Source: CAZGYE01 sp964530165
GTDB taxonomy: Bacteria; Planctomycetota; Planctomycetia; Planctomycetales; Planctomycetaceae
DNA length: 9,696 bases
Assembly (NCBI GenBank): GCA_964530165.1
Contig: CAZGYE010000227.1
Location: 1-9,696 of the forward strand
Direction: 5' to 3'
Both the position numbers and the translations under genes were made by a program. The notes under the pieces were generated by a model. That model was not told where the DNA came from. It made no database searches and was given only the letters and a program-made list of their open reading frames with translations. Below, one piece after another: positions 1 through 6,549 of this stretch (position 1 is its first letter; every line of letters begins with the position of its first letter).

Positions 1-50
1 CTTGGGAAACGTATCTCGGATAGTCCATGCGAGCGAGAAAGCGAACCTGT

Positions 51-88
51 CCCACTTCTCCTGCCCACGTAGTAGTGTGAGAAGTGGG
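51..88. other. 10-bp inverted repeat upstream of the URO-D-like gene
   Basis: CCCACTTCTC at 51-60 is matched perfectly by GAGAAGTGGG at 79-88, leaving an 18-base loop. It lies about 200 bases upstream of the first confident gene. There is no T-run directly after it, so it is not a convincing terminator, and I do not recognise a riboswitch fold. It could be a structured leader element, an operator, or a remnant of a repeat. Nothing else confident is seen in 1-291. Confidence 0.4.
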
Positions 89-291
89 CGACGTCGTTCT
101 GGTTCCATATTCTTGGTGAACCACGGATTCCCCGGTGAGGTGAGCCTCTCGCCTAAGGAAAAAATTCTGCTGAGCATTGTGGGAATCCGCGGCCGCGGGT
201 ATGCAGTATTGATGAGCTTCGCGGCGGGGCCTGACTGCGAAGTCGCCTCTCTGGCCGACGTCGCCACGCCGTAATACAAAGGACATTGGTC

Positions 292-1320
292 ATGCCCATG
301 ACGCCGTGTGAAAGAGTGCTTGCCGCCTTAAGGCGCGAAGAAGTGGACCAGGTTCCCTGGATCGAGGGCATCGTCGAAAACGGGATCGCCAGTGCCGTCT
401 GCTCCGAGCCGATCAACGTGGACTGGTCCGTGGCCCCGGACGGGTTTCCCACCATGCCCGGCGATCAATTGGCCGAAGAGCAAAAGAAGGTCAACCGGGT
501 TCTCGACAAGGCCAACCTCCAGTTCTGTGCTTTTGCGCCCATCTTCTGTCACAAGATGAAGAAGTCCGACGACGGCTCTCCCGTACTGGTCGGCGACGGG
601 ATGATCAAAACGCGTGCGGATTTCGACCGGTTGTTCCAGCTTCCCTCGCCCACCGACGCCGGCTTTGTGGAAAACGCGCGCAAGTTCATCGCCCACAAGG
701 ATGACGATTGCGCCTGTGCTTGTATTCGATTGGGCATCGGAGCCACCCTGCTGAGCATGGGCCTGGAGGCCTTCTCCTACGCCATCCTCGACGACCCTCA
801 GTTGATCGCCGACGTTCACGACGGCTATGCCGATTGGACGGCGCAAGTCGTTCCGGTCCTGGAGGAGATCGGCTTCGACGTCATCTGGGCCTTCGACGAC
901 GTGGCCTTCAACTCCGGCCCGGTGTTCAACCCCGCGTTCTACAAGCAGTACATTCTGCCGAAGGAGCAGGCGGTCGCCGCCACGTTCACTCGGCCGCTGA
1001 TCGCCCACAGCGACGGCGACATGACTCCGCTCTTGGACGCCTGGCTCGAACTCGGTCAGCAGGCGATTCATCCCATCCAGCCCGACGTGATGGACATCGA
1101 CGCGGTCAAACAACAGTATGGGAACCGGGTGGCCATCGTCGGCAACATCTTCATGAGCGATCTCGTTCACAAAGAGCCTGCGGACATCCAACTGCAGGTC
1201 CGTCAGCGTCTGGAAACTGTTGGCACCGGCGGCGGCTACATCGTCTCGTCGAGCAACAGTCTAACCGACGACATGAAGCCGGAAAACGTCCTCGCCATAC
1301 GCGACGCGATCCGAAAGTAA
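292..1320 (+). CDS. Uroporphyrinogen decarboxylase (URO-D/MtaA/CmuA) superfamily protein
   Basis: This 342-residue cytoplasmic protein belongs to the URO-D fold superfamily, which includes HemE and the corrinoid:coenzyme methyltransferases MtaA and CmuA. Visible signatures are the N-terminal MTPCERVLAALRREEVDQVP segment, the AHSDGDMTPLLDAWLELG stretch with His239, HPIQPDVMDI, a VAIVGNI strand, and the C-terminal GTGGGYIVSSSNS loop near residues 311-323. The last is typical of the non-HemE branch of environmental bacteria. The zinc-binding His-x-Cys of MtaA is replaced here by His-Ser-Asp, so coenzyme M chemistry cannot be assumed, and a haem role is unlikely. ATG 292 is chosen because AAAGGA at 278-283 lies 8 bases before it; TTG 286 and ATG 298 are in-frame alternatives. 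The sulfatase follows after 20 bases, which suggests an operon. The family call is firm; the substrate is unknown. Confidence 0.88.
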   Translation: MPMTPCERVLAALRREEVDQVPWIEGIVENGIASAVCSEPINVDWSVAPDGFPTMPGDQLAEEQKKVNRVLDKANLQFCAFAPIFCHKMKKSDDGSPVLVGDGMIKTRADFDRLFQLPSPTDAGFVENARKFIAHKDDDCACACIRLGIGATLLSMGLEAFSYAILDDPQLIADVHDGYADWTAQVVPVLEEIGFDVIWAFDDVAFNSGPVFNPAFYKQYILPKEQAVAATFTRPLIAHSDGDMTPLLDAWLELGQQAIHPIQPDVMDIDAVKQQYGNRVAIVGNIFMSDLVHKEPADIQLQVRQRLETVGTGGGYIVSSSNSLTDDMKPENVLAIRDAIRK

Positions 1321-1327
1321 CGGGCAG

Positions 1328-1334
1328 AAAGGAG
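1328..1334 (+). promoter_or_regulatory. Shine-Dalgarno fixing the GTG start of the sulfatase
   Basis: AAAGGAG ends 6 bases before GTG 1341. The open frame runs much further upstream but overlaps the URO-D-like gene. The signal peptide begins exactly at this GTG, so the two observations agree on the start. Confidence 0.7.
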
Positions 1335-1340
1335 AAAAAC

Positions 1341-2819
1341 GTGAAGAACAAAGCTGCCGCACTACGGCTGACCCCTCTGGGTCCGGCGTTTGCCTGTGTG
1401 TTGTGTCTCGCAAGTCCGGCTCTGGCCCAGAAACCAAACATCGTCCTCATGCTCGCTGACAACTTGGGCTACGGTGATGTGGGATTCCTGGGGACCGGCG
1501 GCGAGCTGCGGGGTATGCCGACGCCGCGGATCGACCAACTCGCCAGAGAGGGTCTCCGTTTCACCCAGTTCCTCACAGAGCCGGGCTGCACTCCTTCACG
1601 AGCCGCCCTTCAGACGGGCCGTTATCCCATCCGCTTGGGCCTCTCGCTGGTCCTCACCGATGCGACAGTCAACACGCTGCAGGACGAGGAAGTCACGATG
1701 GCCGAGATGTTGAAGCCCGTGGGCTACAAAACCGCCTGCGTGGGCAAATGGCATCTGGGGTCGGCGCTGCAGAGTCAACCGCAATACCAGGGCTACGACG
1801 AGTGGCGGATCGGCGTTCGCGGCTCCACCGACGTGACCTCCTACCGCCGCGAGATGTCGAAGTACCACATGCCCCCGGCAATGATCCAGCGGGCAACGCA
1901 CCACATCGTCGAGGCCAAAGCAGCCAATACACCGGCACGAAACGTGTGTGTGTACGACATCGAGTACCGGCGTCAGATCGAGAAGGACATCGCGGACTAC
2001 TCGGTCGATTACATCAAGCGCACTGCCAAAACGAAGCGGCCGTTCTTCCTGATGATCGGCTGGACGCGCCCCCATTACCCGAACGTGACGCATCCCGACT
2101 TTGTGGGCAAGTCGCGCATCGGCCAGTACGGTGACAGCGTGATGGAACTCGACTACCGTACCGGACAGGTGCTCGACGCCGTCCGCGAGGCGGGGATCGA
2201 GGACAACACGATCGTCCTGTTCCTGTCGGACAACGGCCCTCAGCGAACGAGCATCTTCAGGGAAGACCTCATTGCCGGCTCGTCGGGCCAGTTTCGTGGC
2301 GAGCTGTTCGATCCCTACGAGGGAGGCATCAGGACGGTCGGCGTGATCAAGTGGCCGGCCAAGATCAAGCCCGGCTCGACCAACGCGATGATCTCTCTGC
2401 TGGATATCTTTCCGACGCTGGCCGGGTTTGCCGGCGGCAAGCTGCCGCGCGACCGGCCGTTCGACGGCGTGGATTACAGCGACTTCTTCCTCGGCAAGAC
2501 GGACAAAGCTCCGCGGGAGTCTCTCATCACTTTCGTCGGAGACCGCATCGCGGCGGTGCGCTGGCGGCAATGGCGGTTGTATCCACGAACGGTGCTGCCA
2601 ACTCCGGACGTGCTGCGGACAACGGGCGTGCAGGCTATTGTCGCAGAGAATAACGGCTACCCCTCCGCCTACAACATCGAGTGGGATCCCCGCGAACGGT
2701 GGAACCTACTGATCGAGAACAGTTGGGTATTGGGGCCTTACATGAAGGTCATCCAAGACTATCGCAAGACGCTGAAGGATCATCCCAACCCGCCCGCACC
2801 GAACTTCACGAAATACTGA
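1341..2819 (+). CDS. Secreted sulfatase (arylsulfatase family, type I formylglycine-dependent)
   Basis: This 492-residue sulfatase is predicted to hydrolyse sulfate esters outside the cytoplasm. Residues 1-30 form a Sec signal peptide: basic start MKNKAA, hydrophobic FACVLCLA, and an Ala-Leu-Ala cleavage site before Gln30. The metal-binding strand is KPNIVLMLADNLGYGD (31-46). The formylglycine motif CTPSR has Cys83 as the residue to be converted. Further catalytic landmarks are GKWHLG with Lys136 and His138, the TRPHYP segment, and LSDNGPQ with Asp297 and Asn298, which complete the metal site. Asn41 stands where many sulfatases have a second Asp, but I recall LADN/VDN as normal in one subfamily. 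Length is typical. Translation starts at GTG 1341. It is probably co-transcribed with the URO-D-like gene. A substrate such as a sulfated polysaccharide is plausible but not shown. No formylglycine-generating enzyme gene is in the window. Confidence 0.95.
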   Translation: MKNKAAALRLTPLGPAFACVLCLASPALAQKPNIVLMLADNLGYGDVGFLGTGGELRGMPTPRIDQLAREGLRFTQFLTEPGCTPSRAALQTGRYPIRLGLSLVLTDATVNTLQDEEVTMAEMLKPVGYKTACVGKWHLGSALQSQPQYQGYDEWRIGVRGSTDVTSYRREMSKYHMPPAMIQRATHHIVEAKAANTPARNVCVYDIEYRRQIEKDIADYSVDYIKRTAKTKRPFFLMIGWTRPHYPNVTHPDFVGKSRIGQYGDSVMELDYRTGQVLDAVREAGIEDNTIVLFLSDNGPQRTSIFREDLIAGSSGQFRGELFDPYEGGIRTVGVIKWPAKIKPGSTNAMISLLDIFPTLAGFAGGKLPRDRPFDGVDYSDFFLGKTDKAPRESLITFVGDRIAAVRWRQWRLYPRTVLPTPDVLRTTGVQAIVAENNGYPSAYNIEWDPRERWNLLIENSWVLGPYMKVIQDYRKTLKDHPNPPAPNFTKY

Positions 2820-3396
2820 GGACGTCGAAGCGGTATCAGTACTTCGGCGTTACGCGAAAAGCACGAGGCCGAGTCGGTAAGCGGCAAGTGCGATATGCTC
2901 AAGTTCTTTTGCGGCGCCCCGGCGGAGGAAATCGGTCCGCGTTGTTGAAACGGAGGCAACAGCATGTTAAAGCCAGTCGTCCTGGTAAATGCAGGCTGGA
3001 TTCACAGTCTCTTCAAGATAGAAAATGAGCATGACAGCATGTTTTCTCGCGGATGTGGTCCCTTTCCCTTTTTTCTGGGATTTTTTACGCAACCCTTTTC
3101 GACCACCGACGAGAATCCGTAATAGGTCGTTTCAATGCAACTACTTTGAACGACAGGAGACATCTGCAACTTACGGAGCGGATCAGCGCTGAGCCATCGA
3201 GATCGGAAGCTGGCAATGGACCCACTGGCCAATGGCGGTCTCTGGTCACTCACGCTAAAGTGGGTTATCAAGAACACGGCGACGACCGTGCCATCCGTTG
3301 GGCGAGCAACGCCATGGAGGAGAGTTTCGAGATTTCCGGCGGCCAAAGCCAGCCTCGGGACCGGAGACAGGGTGTAATCAAGAAGGGGGAGTAACA
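2820..3396. other. Long intergenic stretch without a confident gene
   Basis: The 577 bases between the sulfatase and the OmpA-like gene contain no recognisable domain in any frame. Directly after the sulfatase stop, CGAAG (2826-2830) pairs with CTTCG (2842-2846), but no T-run follows. Two T-rich runs occur around 3064-3090 without a strong stem before them. A plus-strand frame (3053-3394) is open and ends 2 bases before the next ATG, but it has no good ribosome binding site and an unconvincing composition. Base composition becomes visibly more AT-rich here than in the preceding operon. Confidence 0.6.
2964..3122 (+). CDS. Possible small ORF, 52 residues, unknown
   Basis: GGAGG at 2952-2956 stands 7 bases before ATG 2964, the best Shine-Dalgarno in this gap. 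The frame reads MLKPVVLVNAGWIH, then a Phe/Pro-rich segment (GPFPFFLGFFTQPF), and stops at TAA 3120-3122. I recognise no family. The hydrophobic stretch is short and interrupted by prolines. It could be a small peptide gene, a remnant of a longer gene, or chance. Confidence 0.2.
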   Translation: MLKPVVLVNAGWIHSLFKIENEHDSMFSRGCGPFPFFLGFFTQPFSTTDENP

Positions 3397-4467
3397 ATGG
3401 GAGGCACGAGCCGAGGCCGAAGCGCCAGGACGCGAGCCGCAACAGGAACCCGAAATCCCAAACGGCCAGGTCGCGGAGGAGTTGGCGACCGGGAAAAAAG
3501 TCGGTTCTATCCGAAAGGTCTAATAGTCCCATCAGGTAAGATCGTTGCCAAGATCTTCTTTGCAACGGCTGAATGGGAGCCGCTTAGTGCCAGCGGTAAG
3601 CGCGCACTGGACAAGCTGATTAAACACTACAAAACACGCTTGGAGAACGGGTATCAGGTGGCTCTGGCGCTGGTGGGCCGCGCCGACAATCGCAACTATG
3701 CGGGCCGCACGAAGGATGGGAAAAAGGAGGACCTGAACATACTTTTGGGGAGGGGGCGGGCACTTACGGTGGCGAGCTACCTGGACAAACAGCTTATGAA
3801 ACATGGTGCCTTGGAGTCAAAGGATTATACGACAGGCAGGGACTTCGCACGTACGGCCGATGCAAACGAGCGACGCGTTGACGTGTACGAGTGGATCAAG
3901 GCTCCGAAGTTCAAGTCGAGGCCTCAGAAGCGGGTGTCGCAGATCGTATACTATGAAATGAGTTACATCTCCCTCGGGCACGCGGGGGGGCGGGCGAATC
4001 TGGCAGAAGAGGGCCTAAAAACGGCGATAGATGCCGCGAAGGACGTCGCTGTTGACGGACCTCTCGCATTGGCGCTGACGCGTGGAGAAAAGATTGGCGA
4101 TGAGAAGAAACGTAGACACGTGACGACGTCGGGTGATCAATTGAAGCAGGTTGATATTCTGTTGTACGACGAGTTCGAAAGCTCGTTCGCTGTCAAATTT
4201 TTTAGAAAAACAGGGTCGTTCACTTTTCATTGGGGTGACTCGAAAGACAACAATATCGTAGTCACTTACACGAAAGTGAAGTACACAAAGGGCGAGAAGG
4301 AAGCTTATCTATGGCGTACGACTGAGACGGTGGATCGTTGGAAGTTCCTTCGAAAGACGGTGAGTTCATTGAAAATTAAGATTCTTCACATCGACAACGG
4401 CAGGAAACATAAGTCAATAACCTCTCAACAAGCGAAGCGGTACGACGCGAAAGCGAAGTGGTACTAG
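3397..4467 (+). CDS. OmpA-like domain protein without signal peptide; unknown C-terminal half
   Basis: This 356-residue protein begins with a basic Arg/Gly-rich tail (1-35). Residues about 45-165 match the OmpA C-terminal peptidoglycan-binding fold: IFFATAEWEPLSASGKRALD, then GRAD with Asp97, an Asn114...Arg121-Ala122 helix (LNILLGRGRALTVASYL), and NERRVDV (157-163). Asp97 and Arg121 sit where OmpA residues contact diaminopimelate, although the loop between them is about 8 residues longer than in classical OmpA. Residues 170-356 are lysine-rich, seemingly beta-rich, and not recognised. No signal peptide, lipobox or membrane helix is visible, which is odd for a periplasmic ligand. AAGGGGGAG at 3383-3391 supports ATG 3397; the frame is open 33 codons further up, also without a signal. 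Composition is more AT-rich than its neighbours, which suggests acquisition. It stands alone, convergent with the antiporter gene. Confidence 0.7.
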   Translation: MGGTSRGRSARTRAATGTRNPKRPGRGGVGDREKSRFYPKGLIVPSGKIVAKIFFATAEWEPLSASGKRALDKLIKHYKTRLENGYQVALALVGRADNRNYAGRTKDGKKEDLNILLGRGRALTVASYLDKQLMKHGALESKDYTTGRDFARTADANERRVDVYEWIKAPKFKSRPQKRVSQIVYYEMSYISLGHAGGRANLAEEGLKTAIDAAKDVAVDGPLALALTRGEKIGDEKKRRHVTTSGDQLKQVDILLYDEFESSFAVKFFRKTGSFTFHWGDSKDNNIVVTYTKVKYTKGEKEAYLWRTTETVDRWKFLRKTVSSLKIKILHIDNGRKHKSITSQQAKRYDAKAKWY

Positions 4468-4504
4468 CCGTGACAGCCAGGGAAAGTCCCATTCAGCCAG
4501 CAAA

Positions 4505-4528
4505 TAGGTCAGGCATCCCGTCCCTGAC
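4505..4528. repeat. REP-like palindrome, copy A
   Basis: TAGGTCAGGC begins at 4505. GTCAGG (4508-4513) pairs with CCTGAC (4523-4528) around a 9-base loop. Sequence and layout closely resemble the palindromes at 6253-6274 and 6307-6328, so this is probably the same dispersed family. It lies in the convergent spacer after the OmpA-like gene. There is no T-tract, so it is not a classical terminator. Confidence 0.5.
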
Positions 4529-4535
4529 GCTTGGT

Positions 4536-4565
4536 GCGGGGGATGGTAAGCGATTGCCATTCCGC
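4536..4565. repeat. Hairpin in the convergent intergenic spacer
   Basis: GCGG (4536-4539) pairs with CCGC (4562-4565), and ATGG (4543-4546) pairs with CCAT (4557-4560), separated by a small purine bulge, with loop TAAGCGATTG. It lies between two genes that point at each other and could stop transcription from either side, but no T-run accompanies it. A second, smaller stem (TTACC/GGTAA) occurs at 4606-4617. Confidence 0.35.
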
Positions 4566-4670
4566 ATTATCGTCGCTATTGGGTCCCGGGTGGGGATGTT
4601 CTTCTTTACCTTGGTAAGCCTCCCTCGCCCTTGAGACGACCGTTCCGGCCTGCTCCGTCGCCGGCGGTCC

Positions 4671-6197
4671 TTATCCAGCCTTTCTTCCGTAACCGGTGAT
4701 GACGGCGACGATCATCAGCGGGAACAGTAGAAGCCCGTAGAAGATGTAGGGGGCTTCCTGCGCCCAGGGAAGGACTTCCACAAAGGAGTAGCGCGCGGCC
4801 AGGGTGCGTTGGATCGCCCCGGCCGCCACGATGGTCGCGGCGTACGGCAAGACGTAGGGAAACGAGCAGGAGACCGTGTCCAAGAGGTTGGCGCTGCGGT
4901 ACGGGTGGATGTGGTGTCGTTTGCGAAGCTCGTTCGCCAGAGGTCCGACCGTGATCATGGCCACGGTGTTCACTGAGACGCAGAGGTTGGCAAACGAGAT
5001 GAGGGCGACAATGGTTCCTTCCGCACTGCCGGCGCCCCGCGCGATCTTGCGGTCGAGCCACGCCATCAACTGCGCAAGAAATCCGGAATCGGCCATGATC
5101 CCCATAGCGGTCACCAACAGCAGCGTCAGGATGCAGATGGGGATGAGTGAAACCGCTCCGTCGACGGCGCTGCCTGCCACCGCTCCCTCGGCGGTCGTGT
5201 GAAACACTTGCTGCAGGGAGAAAACGCCACAGAGTGGACCGATCACCAGGGCGGCCGCGAGGCCCGCGGTCAGGGCGGCCAGAAAGTTGCGCCCGATAAC
5301 GGCAACGAAAAACACGATGGCCGCGGGAATCAGCATGGGCAACCCTTTCGGGTCGGCGGTGTTGGTTATCAGTCGATCCGCCTCCTGCCGATCAATCGCC
5401 GCCTCACCGCCGCCGACCAGGGCGAACAGCACGCAAGAAAGCCCACCGGCGATCAGCACGTACTTCAGCCGCGAGCGCACCACGCCGGCGATGTCGGTTT
5501 CCTGCGTGGCGGCGGAGACGATGGTCGTGTCCGAGATGGGAGCCAGGTTGTCGCCCAGCGCAGCACCGCTGAAGATGGCCCCCATCACGGCCGGCGGATT
5601 GGCGCCGAGCACGATGCCGGCCGGGTAGATCACCGCCGTGAAGCCGACCACGGTGCCCATACCGGTGCCGACCGTCACTGCAAACAGGGCCGTCGACACA
5701 AACACCATGACGGTGAAGGGCGCACCCGTAAGGTGAAGTTTGTCGCCCGCCCAGACGATGGCTTCCACCAGTCCCGAGTCGGCCAGGATTCCCGAGAAGG
5801 CGCCCGCCCACAACCACGCCACGATGGCGACCGTGGCCGTGCGATTCGCCATCAGCGCGAACACGCGTTCCGTGTAGACCGCTGCGTTGCGGGCCGCGAC
5901 CATGCCAAGCGAAATGCCCGCCATGGCCGCGATGATCATGCCCTCAACCACCGGCGCCCCCGCAATCACCAGCCCGGCGGTTGCGAGAATGAACACGGCG
6001 AGCGGGATGATGCTCATCCAGGGCCCGCCACGGAATTCAATGTGCTCTTCCACCATGCCACGCGACAGCATGACCGACAACGGCAACGCAATCAACAACA
6101 GCGGCCTCGGGGCGCCAACTTTGTCGTCAACGCTGCCCCCCGAAACCGTCCTCAGCCGCGACGAGGCCCGTAGCGTTCTCGGCCAACTCGACGGCAC
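4671..6197 (-). CDS. NhaC-family Na+/H+ antiporter; 5' end probably altered
   Basis: This is a polytopic inner-membrane secondary transporter of the NhaC family (known members exchange Na+ for protons; some exchange organic substrates). The open frame gives up to 508 residues with about a dozen hydrophobic segments. The hallmark GDNLAPISDTTIVSAA lies at 215-230. The second half carries SFANLCVSVNTVAMITVGPL (401-420) and a YRSANLLDTVSCSFPYVLPY segment near 433-452. The longest start is GTG 6197, but the first ~21 codons are antisense to a recombinase fragment (6133-6249) and cannot be original antiporter sequence. Family-like sequence starts near residue 30 (PRPLLLIALPLSV). TTG 6096-6098, ATG 6069-6071 and ATG 6054-6056 are alternatives; none has a clear Shine-Dalgarno. 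The gene may have lost its native promoter and first codons. It shares a strand with the M81 gene upstream. Confidence 0.85.
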   Translation of the reverse strand: MPSSWPRTLRASSRLRTVSGGSVDDKVGAPRPLLLIALPLSVMLSRGMVEEHIEFRGGPWMSIIPLAVFILATAGLVIAGAPVVEGMIIAAMAGISLGMVAARNAAVYTERVFALMANRTATVAIVAWLWAGAFSGILADSGLVEAIVWAGDKLHLTGAPFTVMVFVSTALFAVTVGTGMGTVVGFTAVIYPAGIVLGANPPAVMGAIFSGAALGDNLAPISDTTIVSAATQETDIAGVVRSRLKYVLIAGGLSCVLFALVGGGEAAIDRQEADRLITNTADPKGLPMLIPAAIVFFVAVIGRNFLAALTAGLAAALVIGPLCGVFSLQQVFHTTAEGAVAGSAVDGAVSLIPICILTLLLVTAMGIMADSGFLAQLMAWLDRKIARGAGSAEGTIVALISFANLCVSVNTVAMITVGPLANELRKRHHIHPYRSANLLDTVSCSFPYVLPYAATIVAAGAIQRTLAARYSFVEVLPWAQEAPYIFYGLLLFPLMIVAVITGYGRKAG

Positions 6198-6249
6198 GTA
6201 CCGTCTGATTGGTCTGCTGCTGTACGGCTCCGGCCTGCGCCTCTTGGAG
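6133..6249 (+). pseudogene. Integron-type tyrosine recombinase fragment
   Basis: Reading from CTG 6133, the translation LPPETVLSRDEARSVLGQLD continues with GTYRLIGLLLYGSGLRLLE. This closely resembles the segment of IntI-type integron integrases just before and including the first catalytic Arg (LLLYGSGLRLLEC...). Only about 39 codons remain. The N-terminal DNA-binding domain is absent upstream, and homology stops abruptly at Glu 6247-6249, where a palindromic repeat begins. On the opposite strand the same bases form the spurious start of the antiporter frame. This is a dead remnant, most likely of an integron integrase or a close XerC-like relative. Confidence 0.75.
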
Positions 6250-6252
6250 CAA

Positions 6253-6328
6253 GTAGGTCAGGCTCCCGCCTGACATTTGACCCCTGCACCATCATACCTC
6301 GTCAGCGTCAGGCAGGAGCCTGACCTAC
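6253..6328. repeat. Double REP-like palindrome (MITE/BIME-like)
   Basis: Two 22-base arms, 6253-6274 and 6307-6328, are reverse complements with a single mismatch. Each arm is itself a stem-loop: GTCAGGC-TCCC-GCCTGAC in the left arm and GTCAGGC-AGGA-GCCTGAC in the right. The 32-base centre has no coding content. The left arm starts 3 bases after the recombinase homology ends, so insertion or recombination at this palindrome probably truncated that gene. This is the layout of REP-doublet or small MITE elements. Confidence 0.8.
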
Positions 6329-6332
6329 GATG

Positions 6333-6348
6333 CTTATCCCCTTTTCTT
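6333..6348. repeat. Partial third copy of the RAYT-flanking repeat
   Basis: CTTATCCCCTTTTCTT repeats 16 bases of the right arm of the inverted repeat at 6702-6722 in the same orientation. It is followed by a second TCCTTTTCTTCC run (6352-6363). It lies 4 bases after the double palindrome, so repeat families are stacked here. Confidence 0.6.
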
Positions 6349-6397
6349 CCCTCCTTTTCTTCCCTGACTACCCTCCGGATCACAAGAAGGAACGCCG

Positions 6398-6549
6398 TTA
6401 CTTGACACGGAAGCCAAAAAGCTGGGTGTTGACCAGACGGAATTGGATTCTTGCCGGACGTCCGGTCAAGTCTTTCAGGGAGTGCTTGTCGAAGCGTACG
6501 GCCGCCGAGATGGCGTCTTCGCCGGAGATGGTGCTCTTCCATCCGGGGG
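6398..6549 (-). pseudogene. C-terminal remnant of a lost secreted/glycoside-hydrolase-like protein
   Basis: The minus strand reads GWKSTISGEDAISAAVRFDK, then SLKDLTGRPARIQFRLVNTQ and LFGFRVK before TAA (6398-6400). The pattern 'L.GRP.R..F.L....L..F' is the usual last line of many planctomycete hydrolase-like or hypothetical proteins, where it ends a beta-sandwich domain. I know this tail from memory only and cannot assign the enzyme. Homology is lost at 6550, exactly where the 21-bp repeat begins, so the remainder of the gene was removed or displaced. The frame continues open to 6751, but that part is unrelated and antisense to the transposase piece. Confidence 0.5.

Noticed and set aside
1..177. 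Minus-strand frame from ATG 175-177 running off the left edge (starts MLSRIFSLGERLTSPGNPWF)
   Set aside because: It stays open to the window edge and looks moderately protein-like, but has no ribosome binding site, no recognised family and only 59 codons visible.
328..1191. Long minus-strand open frame (287 codons) opposite the URO-D-like gene
   Set aside because: Its translation is Val/Gly/Asp/His-biased with no domain and is exactly antisense to a gene with clear family motifs; it is a high-GC shadow.
1596..2570. Minus-strand open frame of 324 codons opposite the sulfatase
   Set aside because: It is rich in Arg, His, Val and Asp without recognisable motifs and lies wholly opposite the sulfatase catalytic domain; a codon-bias shadow.
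3064..3090. T-rich runs as a terminator for the sulfatase operon
   Set aside because: Only a 3-4 bp TCCC/GGGA pairing precedes the Ts, and it lies about 245 bases after the stop; too weak to call.
3053..3394. Plus-strand 113-codon frame ending 2 bases before the OmpA-like ATG
   Set aside because: The tight spacing to the next gene is suggestive, but there is no Shine-Dalgarno, composition is not protein-like, and no motif is visible.
3298..3396. 33-codon upstream extension of the OmpA-like gene
   Set aside because: In frame, but without a signal peptide or good ribosome binding site; the strong AAGGGGGAG before ATG 3397 decides for the shorter form.
5199..6173. Plus-strand open frame of 324 codons opposite the antiporter
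   Set aside because: The translation is dominated by His, Arg, Gly, Asp and Gln, the expected mirror of a hydrophobic membrane protein.
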